NCBI RefSeq assembly: GCF_018812025.1 | Contig: NC_063054.1 | Coordinates: forward strand, 32,878,412 to 32,942,411 | Length of the DNA stretch: 64,000 bases | Direction: 5' to 3' | Source of the DNA: Megalobrama amblycephala | Taxonomy: Eukaryota > Chordata > Actinopteri > Cypriniformes > Xenocyprididae | Shown: piece after piece, positions 39,601 through 62,773 of the stretch | Layout: every line of letters begins with the position of its first letter | Position numbering within the stretch: the stretch's first letter is position 1 | The notes under the pieces: model-generated | Told to the model about the DNA's origin: nothing | The model's database searches: none | Seen by the model: only the letters and a program-made list of their open reading frames with translations | Program-made: the position numbers and the translations under genes

Positions 39601-41913
39601 GCACAGTCATATTTATGTCATTTTTACTGTGTGCTGTATGTAAAAATTGTGTTACCTAAAAAAACTTGATTCCCAGTGTGCACAAACTTACCAGATTACT
39701 GTGTGTACAATTGGTTATAGTGTACTTCGTTTGTATTTATATTTCTCTACATATATACCCAAATGCAGAACAAAATAAAAGTAAATGTTTAAAACTGTTA
39801 TTATATGCAAATACACAGCCCTATTTTTATATATAGGCACCTAGTAGTCACAACCTGATATTACATATAAAATTTATAATTGTTCCCACCGGAAGGTCCC
39901 AATCTGCCTGACTGCCCCCATTTGTTGGATTTTAAATTATTATTATTATTATTATTTCTTTTATTTGAACAGGGACAATGCACAATAAAACATTAACCCT
40001 GTATATAACAAGTAAAGATGCATTGCACCAGGTTTTAGCAAATTGCTATTTTCTGGGACTTTCCGTAGTCCCTGGGCAGGTAGATAAAACATATAATTAA
40101 ATGAACAGTTACTAAATTCACAGTTGTACAAAATATCAGTTACAAAGTTATGAATACACACATTTCCACATCATTAAAACAATTCACCCCCCTCACACAT
40201 ACACTCACAAATGTCTACAAGTTTAGATTTGCTTCAAGTGAAATAGTACATTAATGCTTAAAAATACAGTTTTTCCTCTTGTAAAAAAATATGTAAATAA
40301 ATAGTTTTTATGCAATAAATGGGTCATAATGTATTGATATATATTGTTTAGTACCATGAATTACCCTCAAAATACAAAATATTAATGAAAAAAATATTAT
40401 GGAAGAAAAACACGAGTCGTCTCCCTATGCTCTCAAAACACTTAAATATTTGTAAAATGTAAATGTATATTTTTAAATAAACTTAACTTAAAATATATTG
40501 TTTTTATATATACAGTGTTTCGCATTAATTACTTGGACTGTGGTGGCCCGCCATAGTCTAGTGGTTCCCAAACTGGAGTACACATATCCCCAGTTAGGTG
40601 ACAGAGGGGGTACGTGAACAAAATTCTGAGTTTTGTTGTTCATTTAAAGGGATCGTTCACCCAAAAATGACAATTTGATGTTTATCTGCTTACCCCCAGG
40701 GCATCCAAGATGTAGGTTTCTTCAGTCGAACACAAATGATGATTTTTAACTCCAACCGTTGCAGTCTGTCAGTCGTATAATGCATGTCAGTGGGAACTTC
40801 GTCTATAAGAGTAAAAAAAAACATGCACAGACAAATCCAAATTAAACCCTGTGGCTCATGACGACACATTGATGTCCTAAGATACGAAACGATCGGTTTG
40901 CGCAAGAAACCAAACAGTATTTATATCATTTTTTATCTCTAAAACACCACTATGTCCAACTGCCCTGCACATCCTGTTAGTGAGATCAAAAAACGCGTTC
41001 TGATGACGGAAGTGATCTCTCGTGCTTTGCTTCAATGAGTGCGAGACATCACTTCCGTTGTCAGAGCGCGTTCAGATCTCACACACTGGATGTGCAGGGC
41101 AATTGGACATAGTGGTGTTTTAGAGGTAAAAAATGATATAAATACTGTTCGGTTTCTCACACAAACTGATCGTTTCGTGTCTTAGGACATCAATGTGTCG
41201 TCACGAGCAGCAGGGTTTAATTTGGATTTGTCTGTGCATGTTTTTTTGACTCTTATAGACAAAGATCCCAAAAAGTACTTAAATATTTTATAATATTCTT
41301 TTTAAAAAAGATATTGATTTAGTTTAAAAAAGCATAAATTAAATCTGTTCAGCGTAAAAAGCGATTGTGTCTCTTCAGAATATTTGGATTAACCTAACCG
41401 CTCAATTCATATGGTTTAGTTTTACAATCTCTTTACAAACTTTTTGAAGCGTCAAATTGGTAGTTGCGTAGCTGTCAATGGAGAAACAGAAATAGCTCAG
41501 ATTTAATTAAAAATATCTTCATTTGTGTTCCGAAGATGAACAAAAGTCTTACAAGTTTGGAATGACATGAGGGTGGGTAAATGATGACAGAATTTTTTAT
41601 TCTTAGGTGAACTAACCCTTTAAGTGACTAAAAAATACAAATTGACAAGACTACCAATTACTCTATGTGTATACAAATAATTAATAATGCTGTCAGCCTT
41701 TCCATATTTCAAAATAAAGGAACAAGTGGTCATAAATTGTATGTGGGCTTGTTAGGGTCACGTCCCTTTATATGCATTTTAACAATTGTGTTGGGCATTT
41801 TTTAGATCAAGCCATTGATCTCATATATACATAGACATATTTTACGCTGCATAAATATTCAAGATTATTCAAGTGCATTCATCGGTTAGTAGTCATAAGA
41901 CTTACCTCTCCAT
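33700..41913 (-). CDS. tdrd15: Multi-Tudor germline protein (TDRD15-like; TDRD6 family)
   Basis: Tudor proteins bind symmetrically dimethylated arginines on Piwi and other germ-granule proteins. The coding region is 41906-41913 (ATGGAGAG) joined to 33700-39298, giving 1868 residues. The large exon stays open for 5.6 kb. The frame continues upstream of the TTG at 39261 to a clear acceptor (TTTTATTTTAG|GGC). Joining the 8-base exon gives MERAKEESKLP. Seven Tudor cores start near residues 67, 304, 523, 790, 1000, 1272 and 1637. Those around 523 (VFFIDFGN), 1000 (VFFVDYGD) and 1272 (VEFIDYGN) keep the aromatic-cage pattern best; the one at 790 (LILVDFG) is weaker. Lysine-rich linkers lie around 1110-1180 and 1400-1550. 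The N-terminus fits TDRD15 best as I recall it, but a TDRD6 paralogue is possible. Confidence 0.88.
40648..41619. mobile_element. TTAA-flanked fold-back transposon in tdrd15 intron
   Basis: It starts AGGGATCGTTCACCC, ends with the inverted GGTGAACTAACCCT, and has TTAA on each side (40644-40647 and 41620-41623). The internal arms from about 40810 to 41265 are long inverted copies (for example ACATGCACAGACAAATCCAA and its complement). The GTTCACCCAAAAATGA end is shared with elements at 51538-51715 and 62774. It lies between the tdrd15 start exon and the big exon. Confidence 0.8.
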
Positions 41914-41989
41914 TTGACTCCAAGGCGATGGATCCAACCTATCCCTGAAGTCCTGGTAAATGTTCCTGCACTGAGCACGTTAGCCACAG
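41906..41989 (-). other. tdrd15: tdrd15 exon with the start codon (mostly 5' UTR)
   Basis: Bounded by a possible acceptor (CATCCCAAG|CTG) and a strong donor (GAG|gtaagt type: AGAG|gtaagtc). Only the last eight bases, ATGGAGAG, are coding. They end in phase 2 and fit the G that begins the big exon. Confidence 0.65.
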
Positions 41990-42412
41990 CTTGGGATGAT
42001 GGAGGTCAACATACTAATAAAATAGCGTTAATATAAATCATAACGTTAATATATAGGCCGAAATACCTGCAATAATACCATATTAGATTGATTACAGGCT
42101 ATTAGAGTTGCACGATCATGCAAGCGAAATTCATGCCTACGTCTATGATTCAAAACTCCATCCATAAATATTATGCGCATTTCATCATTTATGAATAATT
42201 TTAACATTATTTTCTGAATGACACAACTGCTGACCAGTCCAATCTGTCGACATGACAGTTTTTCGACTTATTTGTGTCGAAAAGCAGTTTTCTACGTCGT
42301 TTTTTATGAATACCGAATCCATTAAGTATTATCTATAGTATAATGTAGTAAATTTATCTGTAGCATTTAAAAATAGAGTTGTTTTTACCTTCGCGTCTGA
42401 AAATTATCTTAC

Positions 42413-42480
42413 CTTCGCGCGCTTCATGTTTTCTGCAGATTAAGCGGCCTTGGGAGCACGTGCTGTAAAATGAACGCTGA
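42413..42480 (-). other. tdrd15: Probable tdrd15 first non-coding exon and promoter zone
   Basis: A GCGCGCGAAG|gtaagataat donor and a GC-rich patch mark a likely first exon; its upstream end is a guess. The exon contains an upstream ATG (42425-42427) whose frame, spliced to 41989, runs 21 codons to a TAG before the main ATG. Confidence 0.4.
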
Positions 42481-42877
42481 GCTCGTGTGCTAATAAGGAA
42501 GCGCCTACCTTCACATTTCACAAATGAAATTTAGGGCACACCGGGGCTAGTTGTCACAGGTAGGTTGTTTGTATCTCCATAAATATTAGGCTTTGAATTA
42601 TATGTCCAATTAAACAAAAGTTTGTTTTCTCTAGCGTTTTTTAAAGTTGCATCATATTTTTACTACTCTTCTGTGAACAAGTGAACGTAATAAAAGCACA
42701 CCAACATCAGGGTTATTATCTAAAACTAAACCTAAAACCATTAAAAAAAAAAAAACATCCTTAAAATATATAATTACGTATTTTGTTTCAGCTAGTTGCC
42801 AAGGCAACATTTCTCTTTTTCATTTTAACTTAAAAATTACTAAAACTGAAAATAAAAAGAGAAAATATTTAGAAATA

Positions 42878-42905
42878 CAGTCAAACCAAAAATTATTCAG
42901 ACTCT

Positions 42906-42952
<47 letters not shown>

Positions 42953-43268
42953 ATTTTTTTTTTATATTTTAAATATTTTTACTAGTGGGTGCAGGACACT
43001 ACAGTTCATTTATGTAAGCAGCAAAATAAACTGTGACATATTATACCCAAAAATTCTTCATATAATGGACTACCAGTAAAACTAATAAAAATTTGGGACC
43101 AAAAATTATTCAGACACTTTGACCTGACCATGTTTTGTTCAAGTATTATCTGACAAAAAATTTTTCTGACACAGTATAAGTTCTTGTCATATTTTATTAC
43201 CATTTAGTGAATAAATTGCAATAATGTGTGAAATGTTCAAGGTGTCTGAATAAATTTTGGTTTGACTG
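42878..43268. mobile_element. Tc1/mariner-type MITE
   Basis: Ends CAGTCAAACCAAAA and TTTTGGTTTGACTG, inverted, with TA duplicated at 42876-42877 and 43269-43270. A (TA)n tract lies inside at 42907-42949. 391 bp, non-coding, between tdrd15 and rfx6. Confidence 0.85.
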
Positions 43269-43798
43269 TATATAGAGATATTAAAATAGAATAGAATCTC
43301 AGTGATACTAAAATTCTAAAATAAAATAAGCTGTAGAGTTTTGCTATTTTGTATGCCAATTTTATGTTTGTGTCTGATTTATGTATTGTTTCATTGTTAT
43401 TTTCTTAATGTTTTACTTTAAAATCCAATGATAAACTGTTTAATTGAAGGTTGCACAGACAATACAGTCAAACTGTCCCACAACAACTCAACACCTAAAA
43501 CGTGTAGATTAATAAAATAATTTTTTTGTCTAGTCTTTGCGTTTATTTGTCCATTTTACCATTTTAATCTTATTTGCACGCTTCAGTTGTGGCGTTTTAA
43601 ACTCTGCCTGTTATACAAGGCCAGAATCTTAGAATCTTCTCTTCAATGTTGCAGATAAAACCAGCAAAAAAGCTCCAAATATATATTGCGTGAATGGATG
43701 TAAACGAAAGGCGAAAGTAACAGGAGGCTGGCTGGCTCTGATTGGGTCTATAGCCGAGCTTCAAGATTTTCAGATTTCAAGGAGATGATATCCCTCTT

Positions 43799-43812
43799 GG
43801 TTAATCATTAAA
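43799..43812 (+). promoter_or_regulatory. HNF1-type site upstream of rfx6
   Basis: GGTTAATCATTAAA matches the palindromic HNF1A/HNF1B consensus GGTTAATNATTAAC at all but the last base. It lies 472 bases before the rfx6 ATG, within a more complex, non-repetitive stretch (about 43780-44130). HNF1B acts in pancreatic endoderm, where rfx6 is expressed, so the location is suggestive. Function is not shown. Confidence 0.45.
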
Positions 43813-44283
43813 TCCCAGAATCCATTGCCAGTCTTCTGTAAATAAGATAAATGACCCAAAGGCACTCACCTCTGTGACGCACCATTTCAGAGAGAGCAGA
43901 GCTTTAATTAAGACTGGAAGGTGTTATCTTACCCATTCTTGGATTAATGAACTTTTTTACAGGATTAATCTTATATTTCAGCTGCTATTTTTAGAGTTTC
44001 CATCATGCTACAGGTTTATTTTGTGAGCATTTGTTTCTAGTGAGGAAAGAGGAAAAGCAACACACATAGTTGACAAATTGTTTAAATGTTTTTTTGGGAC
44101 GCTTTGGAGATGTGTATCATTTCAGGAATGGATATATGCATCACACTGCCAAACGTGAGAATGGGCCGTGTCGATTTTGGAATGTTTTAACAATTTAGTT
44201 TTTGAGGGGCACTGTTTTTTATTATTTCACTTGGTGGTTTTAATTTTGCATTCCAGTTTTTCTTTTTTAATTTCTCCTTGAAC

Positions 44284-55693
<11,410 letters not shown>

Positions 55694-56022
55694 CTGATAC
55701 CTTATCTGTAATTCTGCATCTCTATTATACTCACAGGAGGTGAGACATGTTTTAGTTCATCTGTGTATCTTACAGTAAACATTTCATTGTTACATACATT
55801 GCAGATAGGCTAATTGATTTTTTATTGTTTGATTTGAATTGGGATTTTTTTTGTGCTAACAAATGACAGGTAATGATCCAATTATTGTCTTTTGTTTAAG
55901 GTTGTGTAGTATATACTGTAATATATCATTTCATCATTGTTCTTAGTTTAGCATTCTTGTATATACTAATGAAAAAATCTAAAATTTGTTCTCATTATTC
56001 TGGAGGCTGAGATTTATTATTT

Positions 56023-56028
56023 AATAAA
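56023..56028 (+). terminator. rfx6: Possible rfx6 polyadenylation signal
   Basis: AATAAA 330 bases after the rfx6 stop, giving a 3' UTR of about 350 bases. A second AATAAA-like site lies near 56178. Confidence 0.45.
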
Positions 56029-56251
56029 CTACAAACTAAAAAACATCACTGAAAATCTGATATTGTTTGTTAAAATGTTTTCACTAAAAGAGTCACATAA
56101 TTAAAGATGTTCAGCCTTCAATTTCAAATGATTTCTTTCTTGGAAAATGTATTTATCCATAAAGGACATTCCTAATGCAGTTAATAAAAAGAGACAAAAG
56201 CAGCAGCAGGACATAAACAGAGCAGACTTTGACGGCAGACGTTCAAGTTAA

Positions 56252-57187
56252 AGGTGCCGTAGAACGTCTTTTTAAAAGATGTAATATAAGTCTAAGGTGT
56301 CCCCTGAATGTGTCTGTGAAGTTTCAGCTCAAAATACCCCATAGATTTTTTTTAATTAATTTTTTTAACTGCCTATTTTGGGGCATCATTAAATATGAGC
56401 CGATTTAGGCTGCGGCCCCTTTAAATGCTCACGCTCCCCGCCCACGGAGCTCGCGCTTGCCTTAAACAGCATAAACAAAGTTCACACAGCTAATATAACC
56501 CTCAAAATGGATCTTTACAAAGTTTTCGTCATGCAGCATGTCTAATCGCGTAAGTACAGTGTTTATTTGGATGTTTACATTTGATTCTGAATGAGTTTGA
56601 TGGTGCTCCGTGGCTAAAGCTAACATTACACACTGTTGGAGAGATTTATAAAGAATGAAGTTGTTTATGAATTATACAGACTGCAAGTGTTTAAAAATGA
56701 AAATAACGACAGTCTTGTCTCCGTGAATACAGTAAGAAACGATGATAACCACATTTAACAGTACATTAGCAACATGTTAACGAAACATTTACAAAGACAA
56801 TTTACAAATATCACTAAAAATATCATGTTATCATGGATCATGTCAGTTATTATTGCTCCATCTGCCATTTTTCGCTGTTGTTCTTGCTTGCTTACCTAGT
56901 CTGATGATTCAGCTGTGCACATCCAGACGTCCTGCCCTTGTCTAATGCTTGAACATGAGCTGGCATATGCAAATATTGGGGGTGTACATATTAATGATCC
57001 CGACTTACGTAACAGTCGGTGTTATGTTGAGATTCGCCTGTTCTTCGGAGGTCTTTTAAACAAATGAGATTTATATAAGGAGGAGGAAACAATGGTGTTT
57101 GAGACTCACTGTATGTCATTTCCATGTACTGAACTCTTGTTATTTAACTATGCCAAGATAAATTCAATTTTTAATTCTAGGGCACCT
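56252..57187. mobile_element. TTAA-flanked DNA transposon (copy B)
   Basis: Starts AGGTGCCGTAGAACG, ends CTAGGGCACCT and is flanked by TTAA (56248-56251 and 57188-57191). It is related to copy A at 15718-16505 but in the opposite orientation and about 150 bp longer. Non-coding. Confidence 0.8.
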
Positions 57188-57191
57188 TTAA

Positions 57192-58170
57192 CTTTTAAGC
57201 TTTTTAGATTTTCAGTTTTCATTTTATTTTATTTATGTTTTTAGTAAAGTTTTATGTGTTTTTAACATTTTTATTTGTTTAATATTTTTTAAATAATACT
57301 ATTTAGGTTTAATTTATTTTTGTTTAAAGGGGCTATATTCACAATCCGTTGTTATTAGCGACACCGGTGGCTGTTAAGTGAACTGCAGGCAGCCACAACT
57401 TGCTACACATGTAAAACCCAAGACTGAACATGATTCAAGGTCCCGATATAGGCTACTCATGGCGAAGTTTCTTCGTTCTTCGCTTAGAAGTACAAAGAAG
57501 TTGTAGATACATTTGCAGCGATATACGGTGATGTAGGCCTAATTAAAATTGCACTGTTAGGATAGTTTGATTATAAATTAGGCTATTTGATACTATATCT
57601 GGCTATGATATGCTATTAAATTAATCTCTTTCTTTGCATGACACATTTAAATTGCAGTACAGAATAGCTCTTTCGGCATTATTCTGAACATTGTGCAATC
57701 GTTCGTTTCATGAACGAAAGAGAGGCTCAGGGGAGCGTGCGTAAACATCACATCCTTTTGATTTTCCTGGGAAAAACGCCCCGAGTGCTTCAGTCTACAG
57801 GCTTTTATAGGCATTAGGTGACGTAGGAAGTCAGGGAGAGAATGTTGTTTTTAATAGTTCATAGTTTGGTTCACACCAAAGAGATTTCAAACCAGAAGCA
57901 CAATTGTGGATCAAAATTTAGCATGTTATCTTCATGTGAATAGAATAGATGAGTTGATTTCTGCATTGCTCACTCGGTTAACATACAAATTGATAAAGGT
58001 GTTGACCAAAACCAGGCATCCAGGCCACAAGCTGTTCATACATTGCGACTCTTGGTGTGGGTTCTTTAAAATTAGCTTTGTTAGTCTTTGAGCAGATGGA
58101 CGCTAATAAATCCATAATCAGATCGGCTGAAATGATATAATTGCATCATAATTTGTATGTATGGTGCTGG
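57192..58170. other. Intergenic, unassigned
   Basis: From about 57328 (AAAGGGGCTATATTCACAAT) the sequence looks like the start of another mobile element, but its partner end was not found. No gene is recognised. Confidence 0.35.
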
Positions 58171-58520
58171 TGCAAACTCGCCACGGCTCGGATGAGGATT
58201 TCAGCATTTGTCTGTTTGTAAAGACGTGACGATAAATGATAAAACTGGCCACATTGTGCTGGCCTTTATCTCCTCAAAGGGAAAATCCATTTCAAGCCTC
58301 GGACAGGAACAGATGGCTTGAAATGTAATGATTACAAAATCCTGACGTTAAAATAGTTTAATTACAAAGTCAATAATGCCTCCAACAATTGCCAGGGCTT
58401 TAGTGTAAAAACAACAGAAGGCAGAACGCAAACCTTGGGACAATGTTTAACCAGAACTTTGCATTAGGCAGGGAGACTCCATATGCAGCTCAGGCAGAGC
58501 AAAGATCAACAGATCCTGTG
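58170..58520. other. Complex non-repeat intergenic stretch
   Basis: Balanced composition and no internal repeats, including GGCCACATTGTGCTGGCCTT and CAATAATGCCTCCAACAATT. It stands out from the transposon-rich flanks and is a candidate conserved non-coding element downstream of rfx6. Confidence 0.3.
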
Positions 58521-58727
58521 TAATTATGATTGTGTGTGTATATGTGTGTGTGTGAGTGAGAGAGAGAGATGGGGTTAGTGCAGTAATGTGTGCTTACCTG
58601 ACCGGTCACAATTATATTTACCACTTATGCTTTTACAATCATTTTACACTCCTCTTACAACAGCTTTCAAATCTTAATTCACTGTCACAGCATATGAATA
58701 TAGCAATCATTTGTTGCATCCATGGTA

Positions 58728-59262
58728 ATACACTACCATTCAAAAGTCATGCATAAGCTAATATTAAATTTAAAAATAGTTTTTGTCAAACTACTGTTCA
58801 AAAGTTTGAGGTCGATAAGATTATTTAATGTTTTTGAAAGAATTCTCTTATGCTCACCGAGGCTGCATTTACTTGATCAAAATACAGTAAAAACAGTCAT
58901 ATTTGAAATATTATTGTAATTTAAATGAACTGTTTTCTATTTAATATATTTTAAAAATGTAATTTATTCCTGTGATGCAAAGCTGACGTTTCAGCATCAT
59001 TACTCTAGTTTTCAGTCACATGATCCTTCAGAAATCACTCTAATATGCTGACTTGCTGCAAAAGAAACTTTTCTTCTTATAATCAATGTTGAAAATAGTT
59101 CATATTTTTGTGGAAACCATTATGCATTCTTTGATGAATAGACAGTTCAAAAGAACAGCATTCATTTGAAATATCACATTTGAAATGTTTGATCAATTAA
59201 ATGCATCTTTACTGAATAAAATTATTATTTTCTTTCAAGAAAATCTTACTGACCGGATACTG
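58728..59262. mobile_element. Copy of the abundant short transposon family
   Basis: Starts TACACTACCATTCAAAAGTC and carries the usual core; it ends ATCTTACTGACCGG near 59255. The word AAAGTTTGAGGTCGATAAGA about 70 bp in shows a disturbed left end. Confidence 0.65.
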
Positions 59263-60481
59263 CCACTGTTACATAATACCTCTACAGTACTTTTATTATA
59301 AGTGCATTGTTAATAACCATACCTTCTTATTTTCATTCCTGTTTAATGAATATATGTAAGAGGATATATGTAAGAGGTAATTTCATGCTAATTTCATCCT
59401 AATTAATATGAAACGTACATTTAAATTCCACCAGCAGGGGTCGCAAAAGATCATTTCCACTACTGTGATTGTAGCGTTCGGTGAGAATTATTTGATAGCA
59501 ATGAATTTTATTTGATATGATGGGCACAAATGTACTAATAACTAAACAGTGCATACATACTGTATACTACTGTTACTGAAATTATTATATTGTTTGCTAC
59601 ATATACATTGCTTTCACATGAACTCAAGTTGCATGTGTTACTCAACCGAGTGGTGTGTAAACTTGGAAATAAAAATGATTATTTTGCATTCTTAATTCAA
59701 GTTTGTGTAAAAATTACTCACTTTTTGCCAGGCCGAGGAAATAATGAATCAAGAAAGAGATAAAAATATGGATGTTACGTTTAGGGTAGACGCTTTAATT
59801 GAAGCTGCAATATGTAGATTTTCGCCGCTAGATGTCGCTTATTCAAAACAAAGGTGTAGCTTGATGACAGAGTTTGAGCATAGAATCTTGGGAGTTGTTA
59901 TCTTCACCTCACAGCCGGTGGAAAAGAATCAGGACGGGACTCGGGCAGAAATCATGTTCATGGATGAGATTATTAACTTGACCGTAGTACGAAGCAGAGC
60001 AGGGCGAGTGCTGTTGGAGCTGAACGAGGCCGCTGGAGCAATTGCTAATTAGAGACGAGCACGACACTTTTATTATTCCACTTCTTCCAGTCAAGCATAT
60101 GAAGTAACGCGACGCTGTTTTATCATATTAGACACATTTGACTGTGTTGAAAATGATGTTATAACGTTACTCTGTGTGTTCGCTTGGTGGCTGCTGTGAG
60201 ACACTGTTGCACACTGCAGTAAGATGGATTGATTTTAGAATATAATAATAAATGCTGGATGGCTTGTGTTGATAAATGGCATGCAATTCATTTTAAAATG
60301 TATGATGGAGAAAATGCTGTACTACTGTTACTAAAAATTAAAGCTGCATCTGATTATGCTATGTTAGCTACTTCACAAAATAGCGTTTTTCTCTGAGGCA
60401 TGGTAAAGCATGGTACTCTTGGAAAATCAAGAAAACTAGATTTAAGCTATATAACAATAATTCGTTTTCTGTCTATAAATG

Positions 60482-62034
60482 TACGGAGCCCCTAAAGGGA
60501 CAAGGTGGTAGAAAAAAAAATGGGAAGGAAGGAAATTTTACTTGGTGGTGGAAAAAAATTTGGGATGGGAGGATTTTTTTTTTTTTTTTTTTCAAATCTT
60601 TTGCGTTCCCTCGCAAAGATGTTTTGCGTTCCCTCGCAAAGATATTTTGCGTTCCCTCGCAAAGATGTTTTGCGTTCCCACGCAAAGATGTTTGCGTTCC
60701 CTCGCAAAGTTATAATCGTTCCCTTGCTGTGAGCTCGGACAAACACTTCCTCTTTAATGTCCCGCTGGCTGGCAGTAGTGTTTCAGTTAGTAACATACGT
60801 TAATAATGCACACAAATAATGCGCGGCTCATAGAGTTTGAACTTGTTGGACTCAAAAATGAATGCAGTCAGTGCTTATGTCAAGCAGTTCGGTTGGTAAT
60901 ATATTCACAGATTCGAGCTTCCCGGATTAATAACTCGTGAGCTAAACGTTGTTAAAACACAAATGCAGCTACTTCCAATCATAGTAACCTAGACAACAAG
61001 CTACAACAACCCAATTTTCCTCAAATGTGTTTTATAATAAATTGGTCTCTATGAGCAGGCGGCGGAGATACACGCCTGAAGGGACCGTCTGAAAAGTGCA
61101 AAAACGAAACCCTTTTGCTCATTTTATATTACGAAAAATACTCAATAACTTCACTGTAACACACTGTACTGGCACCGAATTCAGTTCATACATCACTGCT
61201 CTCCTGCTGGTTATAGGTACTACAACACTTAGTTTGGCAAGTAGCACTTAAAGGCCTTCTTTACACAACTGATGTTGGTACACAGCTTACATACAACAGC
61301 TTTTGCATGATAATGGCTTACTGGATTTGATGGCATTACAATTTATTTAATATTTTTACTAATAACAGTGAAGTTATTATTATATTATTTTATTTAATAA
61401 TTAATAATCATAAACGTTATGCATTTTTTTTAATCAAACTAAGTGTTGGGTTTTGCACTTTTCAGACGGTCCCTTCAGGCGTGTATCTCCGCCGCCTGCT
61501 CATAGAGATCAATTTATTATAAAACACATTTGAGGAAAATTGGGTTGTTGTAGCTTGTTGTCTAGGTTACTATGATTGGAAGTAGCTTCATTTGTGTTTT
61601 TAACAACGTTTAGCTCACGAGTTACTAATCCGGGAAGCTCGAATCTGTGAATATATTGCCAACTGAACTGCTTGACATAAGCACTGACTGCATTTCTTCA
61701 TTTTTGAGTCCAACAAGTTCAAACTCTATGAGCCGCGCATTATTTGTGTGCATTATTAACTTATGTTACTAACTGAAACACTACTGCCAGCCAGCGGGAC
61801 ATTAAAGAGGAAGTGTTTGTCCGAGCTCAAAGCAAGGGAACGATTATAACTTTGCGAGGGAACGCAAACATCTTTGCGTGGGAACGCAAAAGTTTTGCGT
61901 GGGAAAGCAAAAGATTTGAAAAAAAAAAAAAAAAAAAAAATTCCTCCCATCCCAAATTTTTTTCCACCACCACGTAAAATTTCCTTCCTTCCCATTTTTT
62001 TTTTCTACCACCATGTCCCTTTAGGGGCTCCGTA
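60482..62034. mobile_element. Fold-back transposon with tandem mini-hairpins
   Basis: The ends TACGGAGCCCCTAAAGGG and CCCTTTAGGGGCTCCGTA are perfect inverted copies, flanked by a direct ATAAATG(T). The two arms (about 60482-61095 and 61450-62034) are long inverted copies around a loop of about 350 bases. Just inside a poly(T)/poly(A) run, the left arm has five tandem copies of a 23-bp unit (60599-60711). Each unit contains TTTGCG-ttccct-CGCAAA. The right arm has about three copies (61849-61915). No coding frame of note. Confidence 0.88.
60599..60711. repeat. Five 23-bp tandem palindromic units
   Basis: Units at 60599, 60622, 60645, 60668 and 60691. Each is a 6-bp stem TTTGCG/CGCAAA around a 6-base loop (TTCCCT, once TTCCCA). 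Such subterminal repeats often bind transposase; that role is inferred. Confidence 0.9.
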
Positions 62035-62773
62035 ATAAATGTAACCAAACAGCTGTTCTCTTGTCTAATAAAACATGTAATATATTAAAGCGTTTTTGGT
62101 GTTGCCATGGTTTCTACAAAATAAAACCGGAAACCGAGGGTAACGCAGATATGACGCCATTGACAGGCGACTCCCGTACATCATGTCCCGTATCATTGGT
62201 TACAAATAGTTGGAAACATTTGGGATCTTGTAAGCACTCAACTGAACAAAATATCTAACACTGGCCTAGTGGTTTTTGGATATTTTTACTGCAAAAATGT
62301 TACATATTGTGCCTTTAATTAGTTTTGTTGTCTACTGTAACAAAGGTTTGAGGGTATTTATTTAGGATAAAGTCCCTGTATTTTAGATTCATAATACTGT
62401 TGTGCGTTCAGTGATGAGTGGCACACAGCTATGCAGATTCAGACAGTTAACACGTTATCGCCAGGATCAGCTCTGCAGTAGAAGTGTTTCCTCAACACTT
62501 GAGATTGCAAGGTTGAGGGGAAAAAGCCATACAGCATCTGTAGCAACACATCCATGAAGGAACTTTATCATTGTGTACAGTTTGCAGAGGAGGCTTTTGA
62601 TTTGATTTCCCAGTAGGGGTTTGTTAACAGGCTGTCAGAGACCTTAGTGCCAGTAGCCAAAGGAACGAGTAATCATAGTCCTTAAGATGGGATATTCTAT
62701 CGAAAAAACGATGTGATGTGTATTGCTTTTAAAATGACTTTTTCAATGACTTTTTTATATATAAACACACAAC

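Larger units (their letters stand above)
59801..62322. mobile_element. DNA transposon split by a fold-back element
   Basis: The left end GCAATATGTAGATTTTCGCC and the right end, read inverted, GGCACAATATGTAACATTTT are similar. The right part contains GGTTTCTACAAAATAAAACC and CCACTAGGCCAGTG words (the latter read inverted) that I recognise from a repeated fish element. A 1.55-kb fold-back element interrupts it at 60482-62034. The 102-codon frame at 59744-60052 crosses the left end and is probably not a host gene. Confidence 0.6.

Noticed and set aside
59744..60052. 102-codon open frame with a Met start and acceptable composition
   Set aside because: It runs across the left end of a repeated transposon (GCAATATGTAGATTTTCGCC) and has no recognisable domain or splice support. 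A search for the same frame in other repeat copies would settle it.
60599..60711. Regular 23-bp repeats resembling a CRISPR array
   Set aside because: Units are directly tandem with no unique spacers, in a fish genome and inside a transposon arm.
60505..60746. Open frames of repeated REGNAK-type peptides
   Set aside because: Produced by translating the 23-bp tandem units and poly(T) run of the fold-back element.
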